A stretch of DNA of 64,000 nucleotides from Serratia fonticola. Lineage in GTDB: Bacteria; Pseudomonadota; Gammaproteobacteria; Enterobacterales; Enterobacteriaceae. Positions 22,322 to 31,344 of this stretch are shown piece by piece (within the stretch, counting starts at the first letter, position 1; each line of letters opens with the position of its first letter). The notes below the pieces were generated by a model. It was given only the letters and a program-made list of their open reading frames with translations, was not told the DNA's origin and did no database searches. The stretch spans positions 1,550,001 to 1,614,000 of the forward strand of contig NZ_CP011254.1 of assembly GCF_001006005.1 (NCBI RefSeq), given 5' to 3'. The position numbers were made by a program, and so were the translations under genes.

Positions 22322-23326
22322 TTAAAGTAAGGATTGGGTTTCCGGGAAGCCGAAACGGATATTCAGACACTGCACCGCCTGGGCCGCCGCGCCTTTCAAC
22401 AGGTTGTCTTCTGCGGCTACGGCGATCAGATGCTCGCCCTGCACGGCAAAGCCGATATCACAGAACGGCAGGCCCACCACGGATTTCAGTGCTGGCACTC
22501 CTTGGTCGTACAGCCGTACCAGCGGTTTATCGTCGTAAGCCGCATGATAAGCCGCCGCCACGTCCTGCGCGGTGACGCCCTTGTTCAGGCGGCAGGTAAT
22601 AGTTTCCAGAATACCCCGCGGGAAGTTACCCAAGTGTGGCGTAAAGATGACCGGCACCCCGAGATGAGCAGAAATTTCTGGCTGATGACGGTGATTGAAT
22701 AGGCCGTAAGGTTGCAGGCTGACTTCACAGAAACTGGTCGTGACGCTGGCTTTACGCCCTGCACCGCTCACACCGCTGACGGCGTTGATGACCGGCCATT
22801 GATCCAGGTTCAGCAATTGCTTGTCGAGCAGCGGTTTGAGCGCCAGCTGCGCCGCCGTTGGGTAGCAGCCCGGCACGGCAATCAGCTGCGCCTGCTTGAG
22901 TTTTTCGCTCTGCCACTCCGCCAGGCCGTAAACTGCCTGCGCCAGCCAGTCGGCATGCTGGTGTGTAAAACCATAATACTGTTGATAAAAATCAGCATCC
23001 TGCACGCGGAAGGCACCGGAGAGATCAAACACCACACAACCGGCAGCCAGGAATGCTGGCGCGATGTCGTGGCTCACCTCATGGGCGGTCGCGAGGAAAA
23101 CAACGTCGATGCCTTTGGCCGCGGCGGCAACGTCAACCAGCGGCTGTAATGGCAGATCGACGATGCCTTTTAATTGAGGGTGCAGCTCGGAAAGCAATTT
23201 TCCTGCATCTGCACTTTGCGCTGAAACCGCTAAAGCGGTTATGTTCATGTGTGGGTGGCGATTCAGGTAAGCCGTGAGCTCTGCTCCGGCATAACCGCTG
23301 GCACCAACAATCAGCGTATTCAACAT
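22322..23326 (-). CDS. argC: N-acetyl-gamma-glutamyl-phosphate reductase
   Basis: NADPH-dependent reduction of N-acetylglutamyl phosphate to the semialdehyde. The 334-residue product equals the E. coli length. The Rossmann motif [11 protein letters not shown] is at residue 7 and the catalytic cysteine lies in [13 protein letters not shown] near residue 154. The start at 23324-23326 ([10 protein letters not shown]) is chosen because the protein is conserved from here; the upstream extension to 23443 runs over the promoter region. First gene of argCBGH, divergent from argE with ARG boxes in between. Confidence 0.97.
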   Translation of the reverse strand: MLNTLIVGASGYAGAELTAYLNRHPHMNITALAVSAQSADAGKLLSELHPQLKGIVDLPLQPLVDVAAAAKGIDVVFLATAHEVSHDIAPAFLAAGCVVFDLSGAFRVQDADFYQQYYGFTHQHADWLAQAVYGLAEWQSEKLKQAQLIAVPGCYPTAAQLALKPLLDKQLLNLDQWPVINAVSGVSGAGRKASVTTSFCEVSLQPYGLFNHRHQPEISAHLGVPVIFTPHLGNFPRGILETITCRLNKGVTAQDVAAAYHAAYDDKPLVRLYDQGVPALKSVVGLPFCDIGFAVQGEHLIAVAAEDNLLKGAAAQAVQCLNIRFGFPETQSLL

Positions 23327-23474
23327 GTGGCCTTTCACCTTCTTGGCTAGCAATCTAAGAGTCACGGCGACCCTGGTAGCAGGGCTTGGTCGCGTTGTTG
23401 CGCGGTTCACCCACGTGGTTGAGCGTGATGTTTTTATCAACATCCGGGTTACAGGTTCCCTTACGCTCTAGCTT

Positions 23475-23513
23475 ACTGTATTTTTATTCAAAATAAATGC
23501 ATGAATATTGATA
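23475..23513. promoter_or_regulatory. Paired ARG boxes (ArgR operator)
   Basis: Two 18-bp ARG boxes lie in the argC-argE gap. The first core TGTATTTTTATTCA (23477-23490) has one mismatch to TGAAT-N4-ATTCA; the second TGCATGAATATTGA (23498-23511) has two or so. Their centres are 21 bp apart, which is the spacing seen at ArgR operators in E. coli (18-bp boxes with a 3-bp gap). This would let arginine-bound ArgR control both directions. Confidence 0.85.
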
Positions 23514-23538
23514 CTATCCTAACCAAAGGCTGTCAACA

Positions 23539-24690
23539 GTGAAGATGAAATTACCTCCATTTATTGAGCTGTACCGGGCGTTGATCGCCACTCCGTCGAT
23601 CAGCGCCACCGATGGTGCCCTCGATCAGAGTAATGAAGCATTAATCAACTTGCTGGCCGGCTGGTTCAACGATTTGGGCTTCCGCGTCGACGTGCAGCCC
23701 GTGCCGGATACCCGCAACAAATTCAACCTGCTGGCTAGCCTCGGTGAAGGCAGCGGCGGCCTGCTGCTGGCGGGCCACACCGACACGGTGCCCTACGATC
23801 AGGGGCGCTGGACGCGAGATCCCTTTACCCTGACCGAGCACGACAACAAGCTGTACGGGCTGGGTACTGCCGACATGAAGGGCTTCTTCGCCTTTATCCT
23901 AGACGCGGTACGCGATATCGATGCCAGCAAGCTGACTAAGCCGCTGTACATTTTGGCCACCGCTGATGAAGAAACGACGATGGCTGGTGCACGTTACTTT
24001 GCTGCCTCCAGTAAAATCCGCCCGGACTTTGCCATCATCGGCGAGCCAACCTCGCTGCAACCGGTGCGTGCGCACAAAGGCCATATCTCCAGTGCGATCC
24101 GCATCGTTGGCCAGTCGGGCCATTCAAGCGATCCGGCGCGCGGCGTCAATGCCATTGATCTGATGCATGAGTCCATCGGGCATCTGATGGAATTGCGCAA
24201 AACGCTACAGGAGCGCTACAACAACCCGGCGTTTGCGGTGCCTTACCCAACCATGAACTTTGGCCATATCAGCGGTGGCGATGCGGCTAACCGTATCTGT
24301 GCCTGCTGTGAACTGCATATGGATATCCGCCCGCTGCCGGGGATGACGCTGGATAACATCAACGAACTCCTGCAAGAAGCGTTGGCGCCGGTAAGCCAAC
24401 GTTGGCCGGGCCGCTTGACGATCGATGAGCTACATCCGCCGATCCCTGGCTACGAATGCCCTACCGACCATCACATGGTGGCGGTGATTGAAAAACTGCT
24501 GGGTGCACGCACCGAAGTAGTCAACTACTGCACCGAAGCGCCGTTCGTCCAGGAAGTGTGCCCAACGCTGGTGCTCGGCCCTGGTTCGATCAACCAGGCA
24601 CACCAGCCGGACGAATATCTGGATACCGCGTTTATTGAGCCAACGCGTAAGCTGCTGGGTCAGTTGGTCGACCATTTCTGCCGGCAATAA
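23539..24690 (+). CDS. argE: N-acetylornithine deacetylase
   Basis: Zinc-dependent M20 hydrolase giving ornithine and acetate. The 383-residue product is close to the E. coli enzyme throughout. Metal and catalytic residues appear in [11 protein letters not shown] (near residue 75), GTADMKGF (near 112), [10 protein letters not shown] (near 140), and the late histidine in [10 protein letters not shown] (near 355). The start codon is GTG (23539), which aligns with the E. coli N-terminus; an ATG two codons on is an alternative. It is divergent from argC and shares its ARG boxes. Confidence 0.97.
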   Translation: MKMKLPPFIELYRALIATPSISATDGALDQSNEALINLLAGWFNDLGFRVDVQPVPDTRNKFNLLASLGEGSGGLLLAGHTDTVPYDQGRWTRDPFTLTEHDNKLYGLGTADMKGFFAFILDAVRDIDASKLTKPLYILATADEETTMAGARYFAASSKIRPDFAIIGEPTSLQPVRAHKGHISSAIRIVGQSGHSSDPARGVNAIDLMHESIGHLMELRKTLQERYNNPAFAVPYPTMNFGHISGGDAANRICACCELHMDIRPLPGMTLDNINELLQEALAPVSQRWPGRLTIDELHPPIPGYECPTDHHMVAVIEKLLGARTEVVNYCTEAPFVQEVCPTLVLGPGSINQAHQPDEYLDTAFIEPTRKLLGQLVDHFCRQ

Positions 24691-24705
24691 ACCTTAGTAA
24701 CAACA

Positions 24706-24726
24706 GGGGAATGGGTTACCATTCCC
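24706..24726 (+). terminator. Hairpin after argE
   Basis: GGGAATGG and CCATTCCC flank a 4-nt GTTA loop, giving an 8-bp stem 16 bp after the argE stop. The following TACCTATTAAG is only weakly T-rich, so the terminator assignment is moderate. The rest of the argE-ppc gap (24727-25005) must hold the ppc promoter; I see AT-rich sequence near 24810-24840 but no clear boxes. Confidence 0.6.
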
Positions 24727-25005
24727 TACCTATTAAGACGTAGTAATTTATGCCGATAAGCCAGACTGATAACCGGCAGCGCGTAATTAAATTTCAGAAA
24801 ATGCGCCGAATTTGATGTTTTTTTGCTAAAAATAGTGTCAATTGATGATTGGACAGGCACGTGACCAGATAAAACCGGCGGTCTGCGTCGGCACGTGAAA
24901 TTTACTTACAAGATGAAAAATCACGTACTCATCGTGTTCAGGTCGTGGCGAAAAACACCGCGATCGGAGGATGATAAGTATACAAAGAACTGGGTCAGGG
25001 ATTAT

Positions 25006-27642
25006 ATGAACGAACAATATTCGGCAATGCGAAGTAATGTCAGTATGCTCGGCAAACTGCTAGGCGATACCATTAAAGAAGCGCTGGGCGAGCATATTCT
25101 CGATCGCGTTGAAACTATCCGTAAGCTTTCCAAATCTTCACGTGCCGGTAACGAGGCGCATCGTCAGGAGCTGCTCTCCACGCTGCAGAACCTGTCCAAC
25201 GATGAGCTGCTGCCCGTTGCCCGCGCCTTCAGCCAATTCCTCAACCTGACCAACGTTGCCGAGCAATACCACAGCATCTCACCGCACGGCGAAGCGGCCA
25301 GCAACCCGGAAGCCTTGGCGCAGTTGTTTACCAAGCTGAAAGACAACAAGCTGGATAACAAACAGCTGCAAAAGGCGGTGGACGATCTTTCCATCGAGCT
25401 GGTCCTGACCGCTCACCCAACGGAAATTACCCGCCGCACCCTGATCCACAAGCTGGTTGAGGTGAACACCTGTCTGAGCCAGCTGGATCATAACGACCTG
25501 GCCGACTACGAGCGTAATAAAATCATGCGCCGTCTACGCCAGTTGGTCGCGCAATCCTGGCATACCGACGAGATCCGCAAAAATCGTCCATCCCCGGTCG
25601 ATGAAGCCAAATGGGGCTTTGCCGTGGTGGAAAACAGCCTGTGGGAAGGCGTACCGGCTTTCCTGCGCGAGTTCAACGAACAGTTGGAAAACTCCATCGA
25701 TTACCGCCTGCCGGTAGAAGCCGTACCTATCCGCTTCACCTCCTGGATGGGTGGCGACCGCGACGGTAACCCGAACGTGACCGCTGAAATCACCCGTCAC
25801 GTGCTGTTGCTGAGCCGCTGGAAGGCCTGCGATCTGTTCACCCGTGATATTCAGGTGCTGGTCTCCGAGCTGTCGATGACCGAATGTACTCCTGAGCTGC
25901 GCGAACTTGCCGGCGGTGACGAAGTACAAGAACCTTATCGCGAATTGATGAAGCAACTGCGCAGCCAGTTGATGAGCTCCCAGGCCTATCTTGAAGGCCG
26001 CCTGAAAGGCGAACGCGTCCTGCGTCCACACGACCTGCTGGAAAATAACGAGCAGTTGTGGGAACCGCTGTACGCCTGCTACCAATCTTTGGTGGCCTGT
26101 GGCATGAGCATTATTGCCAACGGCCAACTGCTGGACACGCTGCGCCGCGTACGCTGCTTTGGCGTACCGCTGGTGCGTATCGACGTGCGCCAGGAAAGCA
26201 CTCGCCATACCGAAGCCATTGCCGAACTGACCCGCTATCTGGGCCTGGGGGATTATGAGAGCTGGTCAGAAGCCGACAAACAGGCATTCCTGATCCGTGA
26301 GCTGAACTCCAAGCGTCCGCTGGTGCCACTGAAGTGGGAGCCGAGTGCAGACACTCAGGAAGTGCTGGAAACCTGCAAGGTGGTCGCCGAAGCGCCACAA
26401 GGTTCGATCGCCGCCTACGTCATTTCCATGGCTCGTACCCCGTCCGACGTCTTGGCCGTGCACCTGTTGTTGAAGGAGACTGGTTGCCCATTCGCGCTAC
26501 CTGTGGCCCCACTGTTCGAAACCCTCGACGATCTGAACAACGCCGAAGACGTGATGACCCAGTTGCTGAACATCGACTGGTATCGCGGCTTTATTCAGGG
26601 CAAACAGATGGTCATGATCGGCTATTCCGACTCGGCAAAAGATGCTGGCGTGATGGCTGCCTCCTGGGCGCAATACCGTGCACAGGACGCACTGATCAAA
26701 ACCTGTGAGAAGGCCGGAGTGGCGCTAACGCTGTTCCATGGCCGTGGTGGCTCAATTGGCCGTGGTGGCGCACCTGCGCACGCCGCTCTGCTCTCACAAC
26801 CACCAGGCAGCCTGAAAGGTGGCCTGCGCGTGACCGAACAGGGCGAGATGATCCGCTTTAAATTCGGCCTGCCAGAAGTCACCATCAGCAGCCTGGCGCT
26901 GTACGCCGGTGCGGTGTTGGAAGCCAACCTGTTGCCACCGCCGGAGCCTAAGCCAGAATGGCGCACGCTGATGGATGAACTGTCCGAAACCTCGTGCAAC
27001 ATGTATCGCGGTTACGTGCGTGAAAACCCAGAATTTGTACCTTACTTCCGCGCCGCTACGCCAGAGCAGGAACTGGGGAAACTGCCATTGGGTTCACGCC
27101 CGGCCAAACGCCGCCCGAACGGCGGTGTTGAAAGCCTGCGCGCTATCCCGTGGATCTTCGCCTGGACGCAGAACCGCCTGATGCTGCCAGCCTGGCTGGG
27201 TGCCGGTGCTGGCCTGCAGGAAGCGGTGAAAGCTGGCAAGCAGGACCAGTTGGAAGCCATGTGCCACAACTGGCCGTTCTTCTCTACCCGTATCGCGATG
27301 CTGGAAATGGTATACGCCAAAGCCGACCTGTGGCTGGCGGAATACTACGATCAGCGTCTGGTAGACAAGTCCCTGTGGCCGCTCGGCCAACAGTTGCGTG
27401 ATCAATTGGCCAGCGATATCAAGGCGGTGCTGACTATTGCCAACGACGACCATCTGATGGAAGACCTGCCGTGGATCGCCGAATCTATCGCGTTGCGCAA
27501 CGTCTACACCGACCCGCTAAACGTATTGCAGGCCGAGCTGCTGCACCGTTCGCGCCAGCAGGAGCATCCGGATGCCCGCGTTGAGCAGGCTCTAATGGTC
27601 ACTATTGCTGGCGTGGCGGCCGGGATGCGCAACACCGGCTAA
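25006..27642 (+). CDS. ppc: Phosphoenolpyruvate carboxylase
   Basis: Anaplerotic carboxylation of phosphoenolpyruvate to oxaloacetate, supplying the TCA cycle. The 878-residue product is near the E. coli length (883). Catalytic segments are present: [13 protein letters not shown] near residue 132 and [13 protein letters not shown] near 536, with [14 protein letters not shown] near 575, and the C-terminal MRNTG that ends the family. The chosen ATG (25006) gives [20 protein letters not shown], matching the family N-terminus; a longer open frame from 24895 is not conserved and is rejected. Confidence 0.97.
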   Translation: MNEQYSAMRSNVSMLGKLLGDTIKEALGEHILDRVETIRKLSKSSRAGNEAHRQELLSTLQNLSNDELLPVARAFSQFLNLTNVAEQYHSISPHGEAASNPEALAQLFTKLKDNKLDNKQLQKAVDDLSIELVLTAHPTEITRRTLIHKLVEVNTCLSQLDHNDLADYERNKIMRRLRQLVAQSWHTDEIRKNRPSPVDEAKWGFAVVENSLWEGVPAFLREFNEQLENSIDYRLPVEAVPIRFTSWMGGDRDGNPNVTAEITRHVLLLSRWKACDLFTRDIQVLVSELSMTECTPELRELAGGDEVQEPYRELMKQLRSQLMSSQAYLEGRLKGERVLRPHDLLENNEQLWEPLYACYQSLVACGMSIIANGQLLDTLRRVRCFGVPLVRIDVRQESTRHTEAIAELTRYLGLGDYESWSEADKQAFLIRELNSKRPLVPLKWEPSADTQEVLETCKVVAEAPQGSIAAYVISMARTPSDVLAVHLLLKETGCPFALPVAPLFETLDDLNNAEDVMTQLLNIDWYRGFIQGKQMVMIGYSDSAKDAGVMAASWAQYRAQDALIKTCEKAGVALTLFHGRGGSIGRGGAPAHAALLSQPPGSLKGGLRVTEQGEMIRFKFGLPEVTISSLALYAGAVLEANLLPPPEPKPEWRTLMDELSETSCNMYRGYVRENPEFVPYFRAATPEQELGKLPLGSRPAKRRPNGGVESLRAIPWIFAWTQNRLMLPAWLGAGAGLQEAVKAGKQDQLEAMCHNWPFFSTRIAMLEMVYAKADLWLAEYYDQRLVDKSLWPLGQQLRDQLASDIKAVLTIANDDHLMEDLPWIAESIALRNVYTDPLNVLQAELLHRSRQQEHPDARVEQALMVTIAGVAAGMRNTG

Positions 27643-27663
27643 TATTGCTTCATCTTTTGCAGC

Positions 27664-27692
27664 AAGCACCGATGCGATCGGCGTCGGTGCTT
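27664..27692 (+). terminator. Terminator after ppc
   Basis: AAGCACCGA and TCGGTGCTT flank an 11-nt middle containing a further CGATCG core, giving a 9-bp stem 21 bp after the ppc stop. The tail ATTCTCC is only weakly T-rich. Confidence 0.65.
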
Positions 27693-27827
27693 ATTCTCCC
27701 CCCGGTTATCCTCATTCTAATCTGCGGATTTTTGTCCCATCCGTCACTCACGGCGGGCTATCAATGCTATTATTGCTGACACTCATTTTGAGTCCATGCT
27801 CCGTTTGGCCGCACCTTTTGCCTTGGT

Positions 27828-27944
27828 TATACCCTATGAATTTCAAGTTGCAGCTAGGCGACAAGCTTACCCATCCCCAGGAGCTTACTATTGGGGTGGG
27901 TAAGTGCAGGTAACAACGCTGCAGCTTGAAAGGCGACGGGTATA
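27828..27944. repeat. ERIC element
   Basis: A 117-bp imperfect palindrome with ends TATACCC and GGGTATA, inner arms TTTCAAGTTGCAGC and GCTGCAGCTTGAAA, and the ERIC core CCCCAGGAGCTTAC followed by GGGGTGGG. The order of blocks is that of the enterobacterial repetitive intergenic consensus; the central part is shorter and differs from the usual GTAAGTGACTGGGG. It lies between ppc and the MarR gene and is non-coding. ERICs are mobilised by unknown transposases and can act on mRNA stability. Confidence 0.85.
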
Positions 27945-27977
27945 TGCGTTGAATCCAGTCAGGAAGAGATAAGATAG

Positions 27978-28514
27978 ATGGGCGATAAGACCAATGTCAC
28001 TGAAACAGATTTCGTTGATCGTTTAATCCAGGAATGGTTAGACACGGTACCCACTTTAGATTTGTCTGGCCTACCGGTGATCGCCAGAATTGTGCGCATG
28101 AGCCACTATATCTCGCAGTTTGTCGATGCCAACTTCGCACGCTATAACCTGACGATTGGTGAATTCGAAGTGCTGGCCGCCCTGGCCCGCAACCCCGACC
28201 GCCAGCTTTCTCCCAAAGATCTGCAAGAGAAAATCCTGATTTCCTCCGGTGGCTTATCCAACCGGATTAATCGCCTGGAAAATAAAAAATATATTGTCCG
28301 TATGCCCGACCCTTCGGACCGGCGTGGCGTGATCGTTAAAATCACTCCGGCAGGTCGGAAATTAACCCTGGAAACGGTAGAAACCCATGTGGCAATCGAA
28401 AAAGCCTTGATCCAGGGGCTGGGCGCAGAAGATCAAGACCAGTTGGCGGAGCTACTGAAAAAATTGATCCTCTCGCAAAAATCACAGCTGAACGAAAAAA
28501 CCAAATCAGCCTGA
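27978..28514 (+). CDS. MarR-family transcriptional regulator
   Basis: A 178-residue winged-helix regulator. The MarR domain spans about residues 40-140, with FARYNLTIGEFEVLAAL (helix before the HTH), LSPKDLQEKILISSGGLSNR (recognition helix) and the wing MPDPSDRRGVIVKIT carrying the DRR motif. An N-terminal extension of about 35 residues precedes it. Such proteins usually repress nearby genes and respond to small phenolic ligands or oxidation; the target here is unknown. Its neighbours are an EamA exporter gene in convergent orientation. The ERIC element ends 33 bp upstream, so the promoter may overlap it. Confidence 0.85.
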   Translation: MGDKTNVTETDFVDRLIQEWLDTVPTLDLSGLPVIARIVRMSHYISQFVDANFARYNLTIGEFEVLAALARNPDRQLSPKDLQEKILISSGGLSNRINRLENKKYIVRMPDPSDRRGVIVKITPAGRKLTLETVETHVAIEKALIQGLGAEDQDQLAELLKKLILSQKSQLNEKTKSA

Positions 28515-28552
28515 TGTCACTCGGCTAACGTTAGCCAGAATTACCCTTGCCC

Positions 28553-28806
28553 CTCACCCACAGGGAGAGGGAGCTGGCCGGAGTACTGAATCAGCCCGTG
28601 CAGCTTCGAAAAATATCGTAATATCAAATAGCTATAACGTCCCCTCAGTACAGGCCGGGGATAGAGTAGACAGGTGTTCAAGGACATGGTGAACACTTTT
28701 TAACATGTTTTACCCACCGTAATTGTCCTGCATCCAAGGTATGCCCCCTTCCTTTCCGGCCAACTCGATCGGTTCCCTCTCCTGGGGGAGAGGGTTAGGG
28801 TGAGGG
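28553..28806. repeat. CCCTCACCC-type repeat pair between convergent genes
   Basis: The gap between the MarR gene and the EamA gene is bounded by CCCTCACCC-acag-GGAGAGGG at its left and CCTCTCCTGGGGGAGAGGG then TTAGGGTGAGGG at its right. The outer ends are inverted copies of the same sequence found at 18235. The interior of about 200 bp has no ORF. It may be a non-autonomous element with terminal inverted repeats, or two independent repeat copies; stems of this kind also act as terminators for both flanking genes. Confidence 0.6.
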
Positions 28807-28809
28807 CGT

Positions 28810-29727
28810 CTATTGATTGGGTGCGCTCTCTCCGCGCAATACCAACCACAGCCCGGCTAAAATCAGGCATAACCCACCAAAGGCCAGCATGCTGATGGGC
28901 TCTCTTGCCACCATGATGGCCAACGCAAAGGCCACAATCGGCTCAAATAATCCCAAGGCAACGCAGGTCGCCGCACTCATGTGCTTCAATGCCAGAGTAA
29001 ACAGCAGATAGGCGATACCGGTGGTACAAATCCCCAGATAAGCGATGATCAACCAGGTTGGCAAGGTCAGTGACGGCGTACCCGCCATCCCCCAGGCCAC
29101 CGGCACGGCGATCAGCATGGCAATGGCAAAGGTGTGTTTGGTGATGGTTAACGGTGACGCGATGGCCACCAGCCGCTTACTGAGCAAGGTATACAGCGCA
29201 TAGCAAAAACCGGCCCCCAGACAGGTCATCAGCCCGACCGGGTTAATCACCCAGGAAGCCGATTGCGAAAGCACCATCCAGATCCCGCCGCTGGTGGCAC
29301 ACAACACCCCTCCCCACCACAATGCGCTCGGTGACTTTCTCAACCAGACGGCCTCAAGCAAACCAGCCCAGATCGGCGCGCTGCCTATCGTCGTGGCGGT
29401 GCCCACGGCAATCCCTGTGGCTTTTACCCCGGCAAAGAAGGCCAGATTATATAGCCCCATGCACACCCCGGCACCGACTACAAACCCCCAGTACAAATGG
29501 CGCTGTGCCGCAACCTGTTGCCCTTCGGCGCTGGTCGTCGCCGTATTTTTGGCCTGGAGGTAAGCAAACAGCAGTTGGAAGAACAGGCAGGCCAATACCA
29601 ACCTCAGTGCCCCGAGCCAGTAAGGCGATGCCGAGCCGGGTGCCAGGCTTTGCGCCGTTCCCACCGTGCCCCACAAGAAAGCAGCAGATAATGTTAACAA
29701 AACGCCAATTAAAGAGAATTTTTTCAT
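28810..29727 (-). CDS. EamA/DMT-family drug/metabolite exporter
   Basis: Ten-helix inner-membrane transporter of the drug/metabolite superfamily, 305 residues. Two EamA repeats are visible: the first starts ALWGTVGTAQSL-like (residues 12-25, FLWGTVGTAQ) and ends near residue 145, the second starts with GLMTCLGAGFCYALYTLLSK near residue 168 and ends with LFEPIVAFALAI and LAFGGLCLILAGL. Substrate is unknown; related proteins export amino acids or other metabolites. It is divergent from the DcuC-like operon, with a shared palindrome pair between them. Confidence 0.87.
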   Translation of the reverse strand: MKKFSLIGVLLTLSAAFLWGTVGTAQSLAPGSASPYWLGALRLVLACLFFQLLFAYLQAKNTATTSAEGQQVAAQRHLYWGFVVGAGVCMGLYNLAFFAGVKATGIAVGTATTIGSAPIWAGLLEAVWLRKSPSALWWGGVLCATSGGIWMVLSQSASWVINPVGLMTCLGAGFCYALYTLLSKRLVAIASPLTITKHTFAIAMLIAVPVAWGMAGTPSLTLPTWLIIAYLGICTTGIAYLLFTLALKHMSAATCVALGLFEPIVAFALAIMVAREPISMLAFGGLCLILAGLWLVLRGESAPNQ

Positions 29728-29767
29728 GCTGGTGACTTATCCGTAGGCAGAACATCCGCAGAGAATT

Positions 29768-29785
29768 TATCTTCACGTTAAGATA
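29768..29785. promoter_or_regulatory. Candidate operator 1 (TATCTT-N6-AAGATA)
   Basis: TATCTT-CACGTT-AAGATA is a perfect 6+6 inverted repeat 41 bp upstream of the EamA start codon. The same palindrome occurs at 29911 before the DcuC-like gene, in opposite orientation when the asymmetrical inner bases are compared. Operator role is inferred from the pairing. Confidence 0.5.
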
Positions 29786-29910
29786 CTTTCTGTGCATAGT
29801 AAATGCCCAATGCTTTTCCCAATCAGGAATTCACAATAAATGCAGTTAAGATCAAAATTACCGGTACTATTCGTTGCAGGTAATAGACAAAAATCTTACC
29901 TTCTTAAAAG

Positions 29911-29928
29911 TATCTTCACAGAAAGATA
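29911..29928. promoter_or_regulatory. Candidate operator 2 (TATCTT-N6-AAGATA)
   Basis: TATCTT-CACAGA-AAGATA is a perfect 6+6 inverted repeat 35 bp upstream of the DcuC-like start codon. It shares the arms and the CAC of the spacer with the copy at 29768. The two centres are 143 bp apart, spanning the divergent intergenic region. Confidence 0.5.
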
Positions 29929-29963
29929 TTTATCATGAAGATTGATGATGACAGGGGAAGCAA

Positions 29964-31334
29964 ATGGATGTAGCACTAATAATCAGCTTGGCAGTGCTCG
30001 TGGTGGCCGGTTACGCCATTGCCAAGAACTACGACACCAAGCTGGTGCTGTTTAGCGCAGGGATCGTACTCATGTTGGCGGCGGCCACCTTGGGCTTACC
30101 TATTTTAAGTGCCGGGGCAGGAACGGGCACCGTCTGGTTGGATCCGTTAAAACAAATCGAGCTGGATTTCATCAAGCAGTTTAGCCGGGCAGGCATCATC
30201 ATCATGGTGCTGTTCGGCTTTTCCGCTTATATGTCGCACATTGGCGCAAACGATGTCGCGGTTAAGATCATGTCAAAACCCATCGCAAAGATCCGCTCCC
30301 CCTATATTCTGGTGCCGATCGTATTCTGGATAGGGTCACTGTTGTCGTTGATTATTCCCAGCGCCGCCTCCCTCGCCGTGATTTTAATGGCCACGCTTTA
30401 CCCCATTCTGCGGGTGGCAAAAATGTCCTCGCTCAGCGCCGCCGGGGTCATTGCCACCACCGCCACCATCGTACCCACACCGCTGGGTGGCGATAATGTG
30501 GTCGCAGCCAAAATCCTGGGTTTCGAGCACGTGGTGGACTACGTCACTATGCACCATGCCGTTATCTCACTGCCGGTGCTGGTCATTATCGGCATCGCGC
30601 ACTATTTCTGGCAAAAGTACATGGATAAGCGCCAGGGCGCAGCCGCGTTTACCGACATCGATGAAAGCAAATTGACCACCAACAGCCAGCTCCCTCCGGC
30701 TTACTACGCCCTGTTTCCGCTGATCCCGTTATTCCTGATCGTGGTATTTGGCCTGTTCTTCCGCCAGATCAAAATCGGCCTGGTGGAAATCACCCTGTTC
30801 TCGTTTGCGCTGGCCTTTATTGTGGAGCTGATCCGCAAAGGCGACCTGCACGAACAAATGAAAAACTCGTCGCTGTTCTTCACCGGCATGGGGCAAGGCT
30901 TCTCACAGGTGGTGGTGTTGATCGTGGCTGCCAGTACCCTGGTGGCCGGGTTGACCGCCATCGGAGCCATCAGCACCGTGGCCTCACTGGTTAAAGAGGT
31001 CAATAACGCCGGGATCGGCCTGATGTTTATCTTCTCCGGCCTGACCGCGCTGATCACGCTGATCAGCGGTAGCGGTAATGCGGTGTTCTACTCCTTTATT
31101 GAGCTTATTCCGTCCATTGCCAATCAGGCTCACGTCGATCCGGTCATGATTGCCCTGCCTATGCAGCTGACCTCAAACCTGATCCGTGCGATATCACCAG
31201 TTTCTGCGGTGGTGATCATCGTGGCATCAGTAGTCAAAGTCAGCCCGATTGAGGTGGTCAAAAGAACCTCGGTGCCATTGCTGGTCGGGTTTGTCGCCAC
31301 CCTGATTTTCACGCTGATCCGCTATTCATTCTGA
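29964..31334 (+). CDS. DcuC-like anaerobic C4-dicarboxylate transporter
   Basis: A 456-residue inner-membrane carrier of the DcuC family, with about 12 hydrophobic segments, and the re-entrant-like motifs TPLGGDNVVAA near residue 172 and SGSGNAVFYSF near residue 370. DcuC carriers exchange fumarate, succinate or aspartate, but close homologues next to amidohydrolases may carry other carboxylates. It is the first gene of a plus-strand cluster and is followed by an M20 hydrolase only 10 bp downstream. That tight coupling suggests it imports the hydrolase substrate or exports its product (inference). E. coli DcuC identity is not certain, so no symbol is given. Confidence 0.85.
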   Translation: MDVALIISLAVLVVAGYAIAKNYDTKLVLFSAGIVLMLAAATLGLPILSAGAGTGTVWLDPLKQIELDFIKQFSRAGIIIMVLFGFSAYMSHIGANDVAVKIMSKPIAKIRSPYILVPIVFWIGSLLSLIIPSAASLAVILMATLYPILRVAKMSSLSAAGVIATTATIVPTPLGGDNVVAAKILGFEHVVDYVTMHHAVISLPVLVIIGIAHYFWQKYMDKRQGAAAFTDIDESKLTTNSQLPPAYYALFPLIPLFLIVVFGLFFRQIKIGLVEITLFSFALAFIVELIRKGDLHEQMKNSSLFFTGMGQGFSQVVVLIVAASTLVAGLTAIGAISTVASLVKEVNNAGIGLMFIFSGLTALITLISGSGNAVFYSFIELIPSIANQAHVDPVMIALPMQLTSNLIRAISPVSAVVIIVASVVKVSPIEVVKRTSVPLLVGFVATLIFTLIRYSF

Positions 31335-31344
31335 GGAGACGACC

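Noticed and set aside
24895-25005. N-terminal extension of ppc by 37 codons
   Set aside because: The extension is not like any phosphoenolpyruvate carboxylase N-terminus; the family start [11 protein letters not shown] is at 25006.
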